DNA of 36,974 nucleotides from Cellulomonas hominis (lineage in GTDB: Bacteria; Actinomycetota; Actinomycetes; Actinomycetales; Cellulomonadaceae). Positions 19,422 to 26,692 of the stretch are shown here, in pieces. A program made the translations under genes and the position numbers. The notes under the pieces were generated by a model. It had not been told where the DNA came from, searched no databases, and saw only the letters and a list, made by a program, of their open reading frames with translations. The stretch spans positions 1 through 36,974 of the forward strand of contig NZ_CABEGA010000042.1 in assembly GCF_901521055.1 (NCBI RefSeq), in the 5' to 3' direction. The number at the start of each line of letters is the position of its first letter. Position 1 is the first letter of the stretch.

Positions 19422-20242
19422 CGTCCGGCCTGCCCGACACCCGTCCTTCCGCCACGCCGTACGAGGAGCTGCTGCGCCTCGTGCTCGAGACGGGCACCCC
19501 GAAGGGCGACCGCACCGGCACCGGCACGCGCAGCGTGTTCGGCCACCAGATGCGGTTCGACCTGACGCAGGGCTTCCCGCTGGTCACGACCAAGCGCGTG
19601 CACCTGAAGTCGGTCGTGGGGGAGCTGCTGTGGTTCCTGCGCGGCGAGTCGAACGTGCGCTGGCTGCAGGCCAACGGCGTGCGGATCTGGGACGAGTGGG
19701 CCGACGAGGACGGCGACCTCGGCCCGGTGTACGGCGTGCAGTGGCGGTCCTGGCCCACGCCGGACGGCGGCACCATCGACCAGCTCGCGCAGGTCCTGGA
19801 CGCGCTGCGCGCCGACCCGGACTCCCGCCGGCACATCGTCTCGGCGTGGAACGTGGCCGACATCCCGTCCATGGCGCTGGCGCCGTGCCACGCGTTCTTC
19901 CAGTTCTACGTGGCGGACGGGAAGCTGTCCTGCCAGCTCTACCAGCGGTCGGCGGACCTGTTCCTCGGGGTGCCGTTCAACATCGCGTCCTACGCCCTGC
20001 TCACGCACATGGTGGCCCAGCAGGTCGGCCTCGAGGTCGGCGACTTCATCTGGACCGGCGGCGACTGCCACATCTACGACAACCACGTGGAGCAGGTCCG
20101 CGAGCAGCTGACCCGCGAGCCGTACCCGTTCCCGACGCTGCGGCTGGCCAAGGCCGCCTCGCTGTTCGACTACACGTTCGAGGACGTCGTGGTGCTGGAC
20201 TACCAGCACCACCCGGCGATCAAGGCGCCCGTCGCGGTCTGA
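19418..20242 (+). CDS. thyA: Thymidylate synthase
   Basis: ThyA methylates dUMP to dTMP with methylene-tetrahydrofolate. 274 residues. The catalytic Cys157 sits in [12 protein letters not shown]. The N-terminal phosphate loop GDRTGTGT, the RRHIVSAWN segment and the dUMP-binding [17 protein letters not shown] and HIYDNH motifs are all present. It overlaps the S58 stop by 4 nt but also has its own leaderless -10, so it can be expressed alone. No folA gene follows, although thyA-folA is a common pair elsewhere. Its 3' end meets azlD with only 4 nt between the stops. Confidence 0.98.
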   Translation: MTSGLPDTRPSATPYEELLRLVLETGTPKGDRTGTGTRSVFGHQMRFDLTQGFPLVTTKRVHLKSVVGELLWFLRGESNVRWLQANGVRIWDEWADEDGDLGPVYGVQWRSWPTPDGGTIDQLAQVLDALRADPDSRRHIVSAWNVADIPSMALAPCHAFFQFYVADGKLSCQLYQRSADLFLGVPFNIASYALLTHMVAQQVGLEVGDFIWTGGDCHIYDNHVEQVREQLTREPYPFPTLRLAKAASLFDYTFEDVVVLDYQHHPAIKAPVAV

Positions 20243-20246
20243 CCCG

Positions 20247-20567
20247 TCAGGGCATCCCGAGCCGGCGCAGCAGCGCGGCGGTCGCCGCGGCGAGCAGCAC
20301 CACCACCACGAACGGCGCGCGCAGCAGCAGGGCGACCGCGGCGACGACCAGGGCCACGACCCGGGCGTCCAGGACCAGCGCGCCGTTCGACGTGCCGGCC
20401 TGCACCGCCACCAGGGCGGCGAGCAGCGCGGCCGTGACGAGCGCCGCGGTGCGGGTGACGCGCGGCCGGGCGAGCACCCGCTCCGGCACCACGTGCCCCA
20501 GCACCTTGGTCGCGAGCACGACGACCGACGCCGCGAGCACCGCCCACCACACCGCGACCCGGCTCAC
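20247..20567 (-). CDS. azlD: AzlD-family branched-chain amino acid export subunit
   Basis: 106 residues with four hydrophobic segments (for example VWWAVLAASVVVLATKVLG, then AALVTAALLAALVAVQ). AzlD proteins are the small partners of AzlC in exporting branched-chain amino acids. The GTG start overlaps the azlC stop (GTGA, 20564-20567), so the two subunits are translationally coupled. It ends 4 nt from the stop of the convergent thyA. Confidence 0.9.
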   Translation of the reverse strand: MSRVAVWWAVLAASVVVLATKVLGHVVPERVLARPRVTRTAALVTAALLAALVAVQAGTSNGALVLDARVVALVVAAVALLLRAPFVVVVLLAAATAALLRRLGMP

Positions 20568-21325
20568 GGGGTCACCACCGGGGCGTCGTCCCGCCCGGCG
20601 CCGGGGCCGTCCGGCCGCTCCAGCGCACCGACGACGACGGCGAGCGCCGCGGCCGCCAGCACGGGCACACCCGCGGGGACCACGGGCGTGAGCGCCAGCG
20701 CGACGACCGCGGCGGCGACCGCGACCACCCGCACGGTCCGCACCTGCCGCGCGTCGGTCCCGGAGAGCCGCGGCCACAGCAGCGCGAGGAACGCCGCGCC
20801 GGCCGCGGCGTCCAGCCCGTAGCGGCGCGGGTCGCCCAGCGCGTCGCCCAGGAGCGCGCCCAGCAGCGTGCAGGCGTTCCACAGCACGAGCACCCCGACC
20901 CCGGTCCACCAGAACCCCGCGCGGGTGGCCGCCCGGGTGGGCTGCGCGGTGGCGACGGCCGTCGACTCGTCGATCGTGAGGTGCGCCGCCAGCAGCCGCC
21001 GCCAGCCGTGGGCCCCGAGCAGGGGAGCGACCTGCACGCCGTACAGGCCGTTGCGGGCACCGAGCAGGCCGGCGGTCGCCACGACCGCCCCGACGGCTCC
21101 GCCGGCCCCGATCACGCCGACGGCGGCGAACTGGGAGCCGCCGCTGAACATCAGCAGGCTCAGCGCCATCGTCTGCGGCAGGTCCAGGCCCGCGGCGACC
21201 GACAGCGCACCGAACGAGACCCCGTACAGGCCCGTGGCGACGGAGACGGACAGCGCGGTCCGGACCGCCGCGCGGACGGCCGGGTCGGGGGCGCGGCCCG
21301 TGCGGAGCGGAGGCAGGGGAGACAC
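20564..21325 (-). CDS. azlC: AzlC-family branched-chain amino acid exporter subunit
   Basis: 253 residues with about seven transmembrane helices. The family's N-terminal segment LYGVSFGALSVAAGLDLPQT and the later FSGGSQFAAVGV and GARNGLYG are visible. With AzlD it exports branched-chain amino acids such as valine or leucine; the exact substrate is not readable. The GTG start has no ribosome-binding site but is preceded at 7 nt by TACGCT, indicating a leaderless mRNA. No Lrp-type regulator is next to it. Confidence 0.92.
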   Translation of the reverse strand: MSPLPPLRTGRAPDPAVRAAVRTALSVSVATGLYGVSFGALSVAAGLDLPQTMALSLLMFSGGSQFAAVGVIGAGGAVGAVVATAGLLGARNGLYGVQVAPLLGAHGWRRLLAAHLTIDESTAVATAQPTRAATRAGFWWTGVGVLVLWNACTLLGALLGDALGDPRRYGLDAAAGAAFLALLWPRLSGTDARQVRTVRVVAVAAAVVALALTPVVPAGVPVLAAAALAVVVGALERPDGPGAGRDDAPVVTP

Positions 21326-21332
21326 GGCGACG

Positions 21333-21338
21333 AGCGTA
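21333..21338 (-). promoter_or_regulatory. Leaderless promoter -10 of azlC
   Basis: On the minus strand TACGCT lies 7 nt before the GTG of azlC. No -35 match is evident. Confidence 0.55.
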
Positions 21339-21402
21339 GGACGACGGACCGACGTCCCGGCGGGCGTGCCCGGATGCTGTCCGCCGCACGGCCTGCCGGT
21401 GG

Positions 21403-21424
21403 ACGGGTCGAACCGCAGGTGAAC
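21403..21424 (-). promoter_or_regulatory. Possible PHO box (PhoP binding site)
   Basis: Read on the minus strand, GTTCACCTGCG (21424-21414) matches the Streptomyces PHO-box unit G(G/T)TCAYYYR(G/C)G at every position. The adjoining 11-mer GTTCGACCCGT (21413-21403) is a weaker direct repeat. It lies between azlC and the glycerol-3-phosphate-type ABC operon, in the azlC orientation, 142-163 nt before the ugpA start and 78-99 nt from the azlC start. Confidence 0.45.
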
Positions 21425-21438
21425 GCGGCGGGAAGGCT

Positions 21439-21460
21439 CGCGGAACGTCCCCGCGGAACG
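21439..21460 (+). repeat. Direct repeat cgcggaacg upstream of ugpA
   Basis: Two exact copies, 21439-21447 and 21452-21460, spaced 13 nt start to start, lie in the 240-nt divergent spacer. A regulator site is possible. The rest of the spacer (21461-21565) shows no clear ribosome-binding site or TANNNT close to ugpA. Confidence 0.4.
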
Positions 21461-21565
21461 CTCCGATCTGCTCGATCCGGGTGGCGGGAGCGGCGCAGAG
21501 TGTGCAGGGCCGCGACGGAGCGGTCCGCCCGCCACCTGCCCCCTGAACGAAGCGGATCTTCCCCC

Positions 21566-22525
21566 GTGTCCACTGCTGACGTCCTCGCCCCGCCGCCGGC
21601 GGCCGTGCCCTCGGGCACGAGCCCTCGCCGGCGCGGGGCCCTGCAGCAGCGCCGCCGCCGGTCGGCCCTGCTGTGGTTCCTCCTGCTCGCCGGGCCGAAC
21701 GTGGCCCTGCTGCTGGTGTTCGTCTACCGGCCCCTGCTGCAGTCGTTCTACCTGTCCACGCTCCAGTGGAACCTCGGCTCGCCCGTCGCCCGCCAGATCG
21801 GCCTCGGCAACTACGTCGAGCTGTTCAGCTCCCGCGGCTTCGGTCAGATCGTCGGGACGACCGTGGTGTTCACCGTCGCGACGGTCGGCGGCGCGATGCT
21901 CCTCGGCCTCGGCCTCGCGGTGCTGCTCAACCAGAAGCTGCGGGGGCGGGGCTTCGCCCGGACCGTGGCGTTCGCGCCGTACGTGCTCTCGGGGTTCGCG
22001 GTCGGGATCCTCTGGCTGTTCATCTTCGACCCGCGGTACGGCCTCATGCGCGAGGTGCTGAGCTGGGTCGGCGCCACCTCGCCGCAGTGGTACACCGAGC
22101 GCCCCTGGCCGCTGGTCATGGTGATCGTGGTCTACCTCTGGAAGAACCTCGGGTACGTCGCCCTCATCTACCTGGCGGGCCTGCAGTCCGTCCCGCAGGA
22201 CCTCAAGGACGCGGCCGCCCTCGACGGCGCGTCGTCCTTCCGGACGCTCCGGTCGATCATCCTGCCGCTGCTCACGCCGACGTCGTTCTTCCTGCTGGTC
22301 ACGATGATGCTGGCCTCGCTGCAGTCCTTCGACATCATCAAGGCGATGACGCAGGGCGGGCCGCTGGGCTCCACCACGACGCTCATGTACTCCGTGTACC
22401 AGGAGAGCTTCGTCAACGGCCGCGCCGGGTACGCCTCGGCCGTCGCCACCGTCCTGTTCCTCGTGCTGCTGGCGGTCACCGCGGTGCAGATGCGGTTCGT
22501 CCAGCGGAAGGTCCACTACGCATGA
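21566..22525 (+). CDS. ugpA: ABC transporter permease, glycerol-3-phosphate (UgpA) type
   Basis: 319 residues with six transmembrane helices (first at about LLWFLLLAGPNVALLLVFVY). The EAA loop that docks the ATPase is DLKDAAALDGASSFRTLRSI (residues ~211-230). It belongs to the MalF/UgpA branch of carbohydrate-type permeases. Substrate assignment rests on the downstream glycerophosphodiester phosphodiesterase; sugars cannot be excluded. GTG 21566 is the only sensible start; no clear ribosome-binding site. The stop overlaps the ATG of the next permease gene (ATGA, 22522-22525). Confidence 0.88.
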   Translation: MSTADVLAPPPAAVPSGTSPRRRGALQQRRRRSALLWFLLLAGPNVALLLVFVYRPLLQSFYLSTLQWNLGSPVARQIGLGNYVELFSSRGFGQIVGTTVVFTVATVGGAMLLGLGLAVLLNQKLRGRGFARTVAFAPYVLSGFAVGILWLFIFDPRYGLMREVLSWVGATSPQWYTERPWPLVMVIVVYLWKNLGYVALIYLAGLQSVPQDLKDAAALDGASSFRTLRSIILPLLTPTSFFLLVTMMLASLQSFDIIKAMTQGGPLGSTTTLMYSVYQESFVNGRAGYASAVATVLFLVLLAVTAVQMRFVQRKVHYA

Positions 22526-22582
22526 GCGTCCTGACCCCCCGGCGCCCGGCCACGCAGACGCCGCCCGCACGTCGCCAGCTAC
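22522..22582 (+). other. Frameshifted native 5' end of the second permease gene
   Basis: ATG 22522 overlaps the ugpA stop and begins MSVLTP, but this frame soon leaves the permease frame. Removing one base from the C6 run at 22535-22540 would give MSVLTPGARPRRRRPHVASY and then read straight into the permease. The basic N terminus is what such permeases carry before helix 1. Either the sequence has a homopolymer error or the gene is mutated or slips. Confidence 0.7.
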
Positions 22583-23374
22583 GTGACGATGATCCTGGCG
22601 ACCGTCGTGCTCGGCGCCCCGCTGCTGTGGCTGCTCCTGGCGAGCCTGAAGACGCCCGCCGAGCTCTACCAGTTCCCCGTGCAGTGGCTGCCGGGCGCGC
22701 CCAGCCTGGACAACTACGCGCAGGCCGCGCAGACCGTGCCGCTCGGCCGGCTGCTCGCCAACAGCGTCGGCCTGACGGTCGTCGGCGCGGGCCTCAAGGT
22801 CGTCCTCGGCCTGACGTGCGCGTACGCGCTGGTCTTCCTCGACTTCCCGTTCAAGAAGGTCGTGTTCGGCCTGGTCATCGCCACCCTGATGATCCCGCCG
22901 CAGGTCACGATCATCCCGAACTACACCCTGGTCGCCGACCTCGGCTGGCTGAACACCTACCAGGGCATCCTCGTGCCCGGCCTGGCCAGCGCGTTCGGCA
23001 CCTTCCTGTTCCGCCAGCACTTCCTCACGCTGCCCACCTCGATCCTCGAGGCGGCGGAGCTGGACGGCGCCGGGCACTGGCGCAAGCTCTGGCGGTTCGT
23101 CGTCCCGATGAGCGCGCCCACGATCGCGGCGGTCACCCTCGTGTCCGTCGTCACCGAGTGGAACGACTACCTCTGGCCGTTCCTGGTCATCGACCGCGCC
23201 GACAAGATGACGCTGCCGATCGGCCTGACCCTCCTGCAGAACATCGACGGCCTCACCAACTGGGGCGTGCTGCTGGCCGCCACGGTCGTCGTCACGCTGC
23301 CGATCCTCGTCGTCTTCCTGGTCCTGCAGCGCCGGCTCGTCGCCGGCCTCACCGCGGGGGCCGTCACGGGCTGA
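22583..23374 (+). CDS. ugpE: ABC transporter permease, UgpE type (5' end frameshifted)
   Basis: The intact frame gives 263 residues from GTG 22583 with six transmembrane helices and the EAA loop SILEAAELDGAGHWRKLWRF (about residues 153-172). Helix 1 starts immediately at the GTG, leaving no cytoplasmic N terminus, and no ribosome-binding site precedes it. The true start is probably ATG 22522, in another frame, with one C too many in between. The repaired protein would be 283 residues, normal for UgpE/MalG-type permeases. It pairs with UgpA to form the channel. No ATPase gene is present in the operon. Confidence 0.88.
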   Translation: MTMILATVVLGAPLLWLLLASLKTPAELYQFPVQWLPGAPSLDNYAQAAQTVPLGRLLANSVGLTVVGAGLKVVLGLTCAYALVFLDFPFKKVVFGLVIATLMIPPQVTIIPNYTLVADLGWLNTYQGILVPGLASAFGTFLFRQHFLTLPTSILEAAELDGAGHWRKLWRFVVPMSAPTIAAVTLVSVVTEWNDYLWPFLVIDRADKMTLPIGLTLLQNIDGLTNWGVLLAATVVVTLPILVVFLVLQRRLVAGLTAGAVTG

Positions 23375-23413
23375 CATCCCCTCAGCACCCCACCCCCCGC
23401 ACCCCCGAGACGT

Positions 23414-23429
23414 GGCCGGTCCGCCGGCC
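23414..23429 (+). terminator. Intercistronic hairpin before the binding-protein gene
   Basis: ggccgg (23414-23419) / ccggcc (23424-23429), loop tccg, with a second 12-bp palindrome gcaccgcggtgc at 23473-23484. Both lie in the 134-nt spacer between the permease and lipoprotein genes. They may stabilise the 3' mRNA, since binding proteins are usually made in excess. Confidence 0.45.
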
Positions 23430-23508
23430 GCCTGAGACGGCCGCGCCCCCGCGCGCCCGTCAGCCGAGCACCGCACCGCGGTGCACGACCCCCCGAAGGA
23501 GCACCACC

Positions 23509-24873
23509 GTGTCCCACCCCCAGAGGCGTCGTCGCGGGCTTCCCGCCCTCGCCGCTGTCGTCGCCGGCACGACCCTCGCCCTCACCGCGTGCGGCGGCCC
23601 GAGCACCGCCGCGAGCGGGTCGGAGGCGTCCGAGTCGACGGACTCCACCGACTGGTCGCAGGTCGAGCCCGCCTCCGAGATCACCTGGTGGAGCAACCAC
23701 CCCGGCCAGTCCCAGGCGGTGGAGGAGCAGCTCATCGCCGCGTTCGAGGCCGAGAACCCGGACATCAAGGTCAACCTGGTCACCGCCGGCGCCAACTACG
23801 ACGAGGTCGCCCAGCGCTTCCAGGCCGCGTCGCAGACCGACGAGAAGCCGGACCTGGTGATCGCGTCCGACGTGTGGTGGTTCCGCTACCACCTGAACGA
23901 CCAGATCATGCCGCTCGACGACGTCTTCGAGTACCTGGACGCCGACGCCGAGGACCTGCAGCCGGGCCTGTACGGCGACTACGAGTACGACGGCCAGCAC
24001 TGGGCCGCCCCGTACGCGCGGTCGACGCCGCTCTTCTACTACAACAAGACGATGTGGGAGGCCGCCGGCCTGCCCGACGAGGGCCCGGAGACCTGGGAGC
24101 AGCTCCAGGAGTGGAGCACCGCGCTCGAGGCCCAGGTGCCCGAGGGCGGCTCGCCGTTCGGCCTGAGCCTGGGCACGTCCTGGTCGGCCTGGTGGTTCGA
24201 GAACATGATCTGGGGCCAGGGCGGCCAGTACTCCGACGAGTTCGAGGTCACCCTCGACTCCGAGGAGGCGCTCGCGGGCGGAGAGTTCCTGCGCGACCTG
24301 TTCCACGGGGACCAGGCCATCGCCACGGTCTCCGCGGACGACTCGATGACGGACTTCGCGTCGGGCCTCATCGCCTCGACCATCGGCTCCACGGGCTCGC
24401 TCAAGGGCGCGCTCGACGCCGCGCAGTTCGAGGTCGGCACGGCCTACCTGCCCGACGGCCCCCAGGGCGGCGGCACGCCCACCGGCGGCACCGGCCTGGC
24501 GATCTCCTCCTCCAGCACCCCCGAGGAGCAGCTGGCGTCCGCGATGTTCCTGGAGTTCCTCACGAACACCGAGAACACCGCCACCTTCTCGCAGGCCACC
24601 GGCTACATGCCGGTCCGCACGTCGGCCGTCGAGTCCGACACCATGAAGGCCGTCTACGAGCAGTACCCGCAGTTCCGCACCGCGGTGGACCAGCTCGCCG
24701 AGAAGGCCCGCCCGCAGGACTACATCCGCGTGTTCGTCCCCGGCGCCGACGCGCTGCTGACCGACGCCCTGGAGCAGATCGTGCTGGAGGGCACCGACCC
24801 GGCCGCGGCGTTCGAGTCCGTCGCGCCGCAGATCGAGACGGCGTACCGCGAGAACGTGGAGCCGTACCTGTGA
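23509..24873 (+). CDS. ugpB: ABC transporter substrate-binding lipoprotein (UgpB type)
   Basis: 454 residues. A basic N terminus and hydrophobic stretch end in the lipobox LTAC with Cys28 as the lipidation site, so it is an extracellular membrane-anchored protein. A Ser/Glu/Thr-rich linker follows. The mature part has the family-1 extracellular solute-binding pattern ITWWSNHPGQSQAVEEQLI, then PDLVIASDVWWFRYH and TPLFYYNKTMWEAAGLP; TGGTGLAI is in the hinge region. It is richer in Trp/Tyr than its neighbours, suiting a polar ligand. GTG 23509 has AAGGAG 8-13 nt upstream. It overlaps the next gene by 4 nt. Confidence 0.92.
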   Translation: MSHPQRRRRGLPALAAVVAGTTLALTACGGPSTAASGSEASESTDSTDWSQVEPASEITWWSNHPGQSQAVEEQLIAAFEAENPDIKVNLVTAGANYDEVAQRFQAASQTDEKPDLVIASDVWWFRYHLNDQIMPLDDVFEYLDADAEDLQPGLYGDYEYDGQHWAAPYARSTPLFYYNKTMWEAAGLPDEGPETWEQLQEWSTALEAQVPEGGSPFGLSLGTSWSAWWFENMIWGQGGQYSDEFEVTLDSEEALAGGEFLRDLFHGDQAIATVSADDSMTDFASGLIASTIGSTGSLKGALDAAQFEVGTAYLPDGPQGGGTPTGGTGLAISSSSTPEEQLASAMFLEFLTNTENTATFSQATGYMPVRTSAVESDTMKAVYEQYPQFRTAVDQLAEKARPQDYIRVFVPGADALLTDALEQIVLEGTDPAAAFESVAPQIETAYRENVEPYL

Positions 24874-25670
24874 CCGACGCCGTCACGACCGGGACCGGGG
24901 TCGCCCGCACGGGCGGCCCCGGCCTCGGGGTCCCCGCGGTCGTCGCGCACCGCGGGAACTCCGCGGTCGCGCCGCAGAACACCCTCGCCGCGTTCGAGGC
25001 CGCCTGGCGGGCCGGCGCGGCGAGCATCGAGATCGACATCCAGCTCAGCGCCGACGGGCACGTCGTGGTCATCCACGACGACACCGTCGACGCGACCACC
25101 GACGGCCAGGGCGTCGTCGCCGAGCTGGGCCTCGACGCGCTGCGGTCCCTCGACGCGGGCTCGTGGTTCGCCGCGGCCTACGCCGGGCAGCGCGTGCCGA
25201 CGTTCGCCGAGGTCCTCGACCTCATGGCCCGCCGCCCCGGCATCGACCTGCTGCTGGAGCTCAAGGGCCCCTGGACCGCCGAGCAGGTGCGGCCCGTCAC
25301 CGACGCGATCCGCGCCGCGGGGCTGGCCGACCGGGTGATCGGGCAGAGCTTCTGGCCCGAGTCGGTGGAGGCGCTCGCGGAGGCCGACCCGGAGCTCCGC
25401 CGGGGGCTGCTGGTCTTCCAGGTCCCGGCCGACCCGGCCGAGCTGGTGCGGCTCTGCACCGACCTCGGCGTCATGACCTGCAACCCCTACGGGCCGCTGC
25501 TGGTCGAGCACCCCGACCTGGTCGAGCGGCTGCACGCCGCCGGCCTCCAGGTCATGGTGTGGACGCTGAACGAGCCGGAGCACTGGGCGGCCGCGACGGC
25601 GCTCGGCGTCGACGCGGTGATCACCGACCGCCCCGACCGGCTCGCGGGCTGGCTCGCCGCGCGCGCGTAG
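24870..25670 (+). CDS. ugpQ: Glycerophosphodiester phosphodiesterase
   Basis: 266 residues, GDPD TIM barrel. It cleaves glycerophosphodiesters to sn-glycerol-3-phosphate and an alcohol. The active-site pattern is complete: AHRGN (His27, Arg28), PQNT, EIDIQLSADG (Glu54, Asp56) and VIHDDT (His69). Lys is kept in LLLELKGPW and the C-terminal WTLNEPE is present. No signal peptide, so it acts in the cytosol on imported diesters. The GTG overlaps the ugpB stop (GTGA), making a four-gene operon for uptake and use of glycerophospho compounds. This gene is the main reason for the ugp assignment. Confidence 0.94.
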   Translation: MTDAVTTGTGVARTGGPGLGVPAVVAHRGNSAVAPQNTLAAFEAAWRAGAASIEIDIQLSADGHVVVIHDDTVDATTDGQGVVAELGLDALRSLDAGSWFAAAYAGQRVPTFAEVLDLMARRPGIDLLLELKGPWTAEQVRPVTDAIRAAGLADRVIGQSFWPESVEALAEADPELRRGLLVFQVPADPAELVRLCTDLGVMTCNPYGPLLVEHPDLVERLHAAGLQVMVWTLNEPEHWAAATALGVDAVITDRPDRLAGWLAARA

Positions 25671-25686
25671 CCGCAGCAGCGTCCGA

Positions 25687-25729
25687 CCGCCGCGCACCGC
25701 GTCCCCACCTCGGACGCGGTGCGCGGCGG
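25687..25729 (+). terminator. 18-bp terminator of the ugp operon
   Basis: Perfect 18-bp stem, 25687-25704 with 25712-25729, loop ccacctc. It is the longest uninterrupted stem found in the window. It isolates the ugp operon from dapA, 28 nt downstream. Confidence 0.9.
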
Positions 25730-25744
25730 CCGGGGGCGGGGCGG

Positions 25745-25750
25745 TACCGT
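25745..25750 (+). promoter_or_regulatory. Leaderless promoter -10 of dapA
   Basis: TACCGT, then gggggc, then ATG 25757. Same layout as thyA. Confidence 0.65.
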
Positions 25751-25756
25751 GGGGGC

Positions 25757-26677
25757 ATGCTCCCCGCCACCCCGTCGCGTCCGTTCGGCGCGGTGCTCAC
25801 CGCCATGGTGACGCCGATGCGGGAGGACGGATCGGTCGACCTGGACGCCGCCGTCTCCCTGGCCACGCACCTCGTGGACCACGGGCACGACGGGCTGGTG
25901 CTGAACGGCACCACCGGGGAGTCGCCCGCGACGCACGCCCCGGAGAAGGCCGAGCTGATCCGCGCGGTCGTCGACGCGGTGGGGGACCGGGCGGCCGTGG
26001 TCGCCGGCGCGGGCTCCAACGACACGCTGCACGCCGTCCGGATGGCCGAGCAGGCCGCCGACGCCGGCGCGGACGGGCTGCTCGTCGTGAGCCCGTACTA
26101 CTCGCGGCCCTCGCAGACCGGCGTGGTCCGGCACATCGAGGCAGTCGCGGACTCGACCCCGCTGCCCGTCATGCTCTACGACGTGCCGGGGCGCACCGGG
26201 GTGCGGTTCGCGCAGCCGACGCTCGACGCGCTGGCCGCGCACGAGCGCGTCGTCGCGATGAAGGACGCCACCGGCGACCTCTACGCGGCCGCGACCGCCG
26301 CCGCCCGCACGGGGCTGGCGTGGTACAGCGGGGACGACTCGCTCTACCTGCCGTTCCTCGCGCACGGCGCGGCGGGCATCGTCAGCGTGGTCGGCCACGT
26401 CGCCGGCCCGCAGCTCGCCGCGATCACCGCGGCGCACGACGCGGGGGACCACGCCCGCGCCCTGCAGATCTTCCTGTCGATCGCACCGGCGGTCGACGCG
26501 CTGAACGGCCAGGGGTTCCAGGCGGTCGCGGCCAAGGCCGCCGTCTGGTCCCTCGGTCTGATCCCGTCCCGGCACCTGCGGCTGCCCAACGTGGCCGCCA
26601 CGGACGAGGACGTCGAGGCGGTGCGCGCGGGTCTCCGTGCGGCCGGTCTCGCGGACGTCCTCGCCACTGCGCCGTAA
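25757..26677 (+). CDS. dapA: 4-hydroxy-tetrahydrodipicolinate synthase
   Basis: DapA condenses pyruvate with aspartate semialdehyde, the first committed step to lysine and diaminopimelate. 306 residues, TIM barrel. The Schiff-base Lys169 lies in VVAMKDATGD. GTTGE (51-55), SPYYSRPSQ (112-120) with the catalytic tyrosine, and YDVPGRTG (141-148) are all intact. It is expressed from its own leaderless promoter after the ugp terminator. RNase J follows 15 nt later and is probably co-transcribed, a common actinobacterial dapA-rnj pair. Confidence 0.97.
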   Translation: MLPATPSRPFGAVLTAMVTPMREDGSVDLDAAVSLATHLVDHGHDGLVLNGTTGESPATHAPEKAELIRAVVDAVGDRAAVVAGAGSNDTLHAVRMAEQAADAGADGLLVVSPYYSRPSQTGVVRHIEAVADSTPLPVMLYDVPGRTGVRFAQPTLDALAAHERVVAMKDATGDLYAAATAAARTGLAWYSGDDSLYLPFLAHGAAGIVSVVGHVAGPQLAAITAAHDAGDHARALQIFLSIAPAVDALNGQGFQAVAAKAAVWSLGLIPSRHLRLPNVAATDEDVEAVRAGLRAAGLADVLATAP

Positions 26678-26692
26678 CCGACCAGGAGAAGA

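Noticed and set aside
21392..21402. Third PHO-box unit
   Set aside because: ccaccggcagg on the minus strand does not match the consensus.
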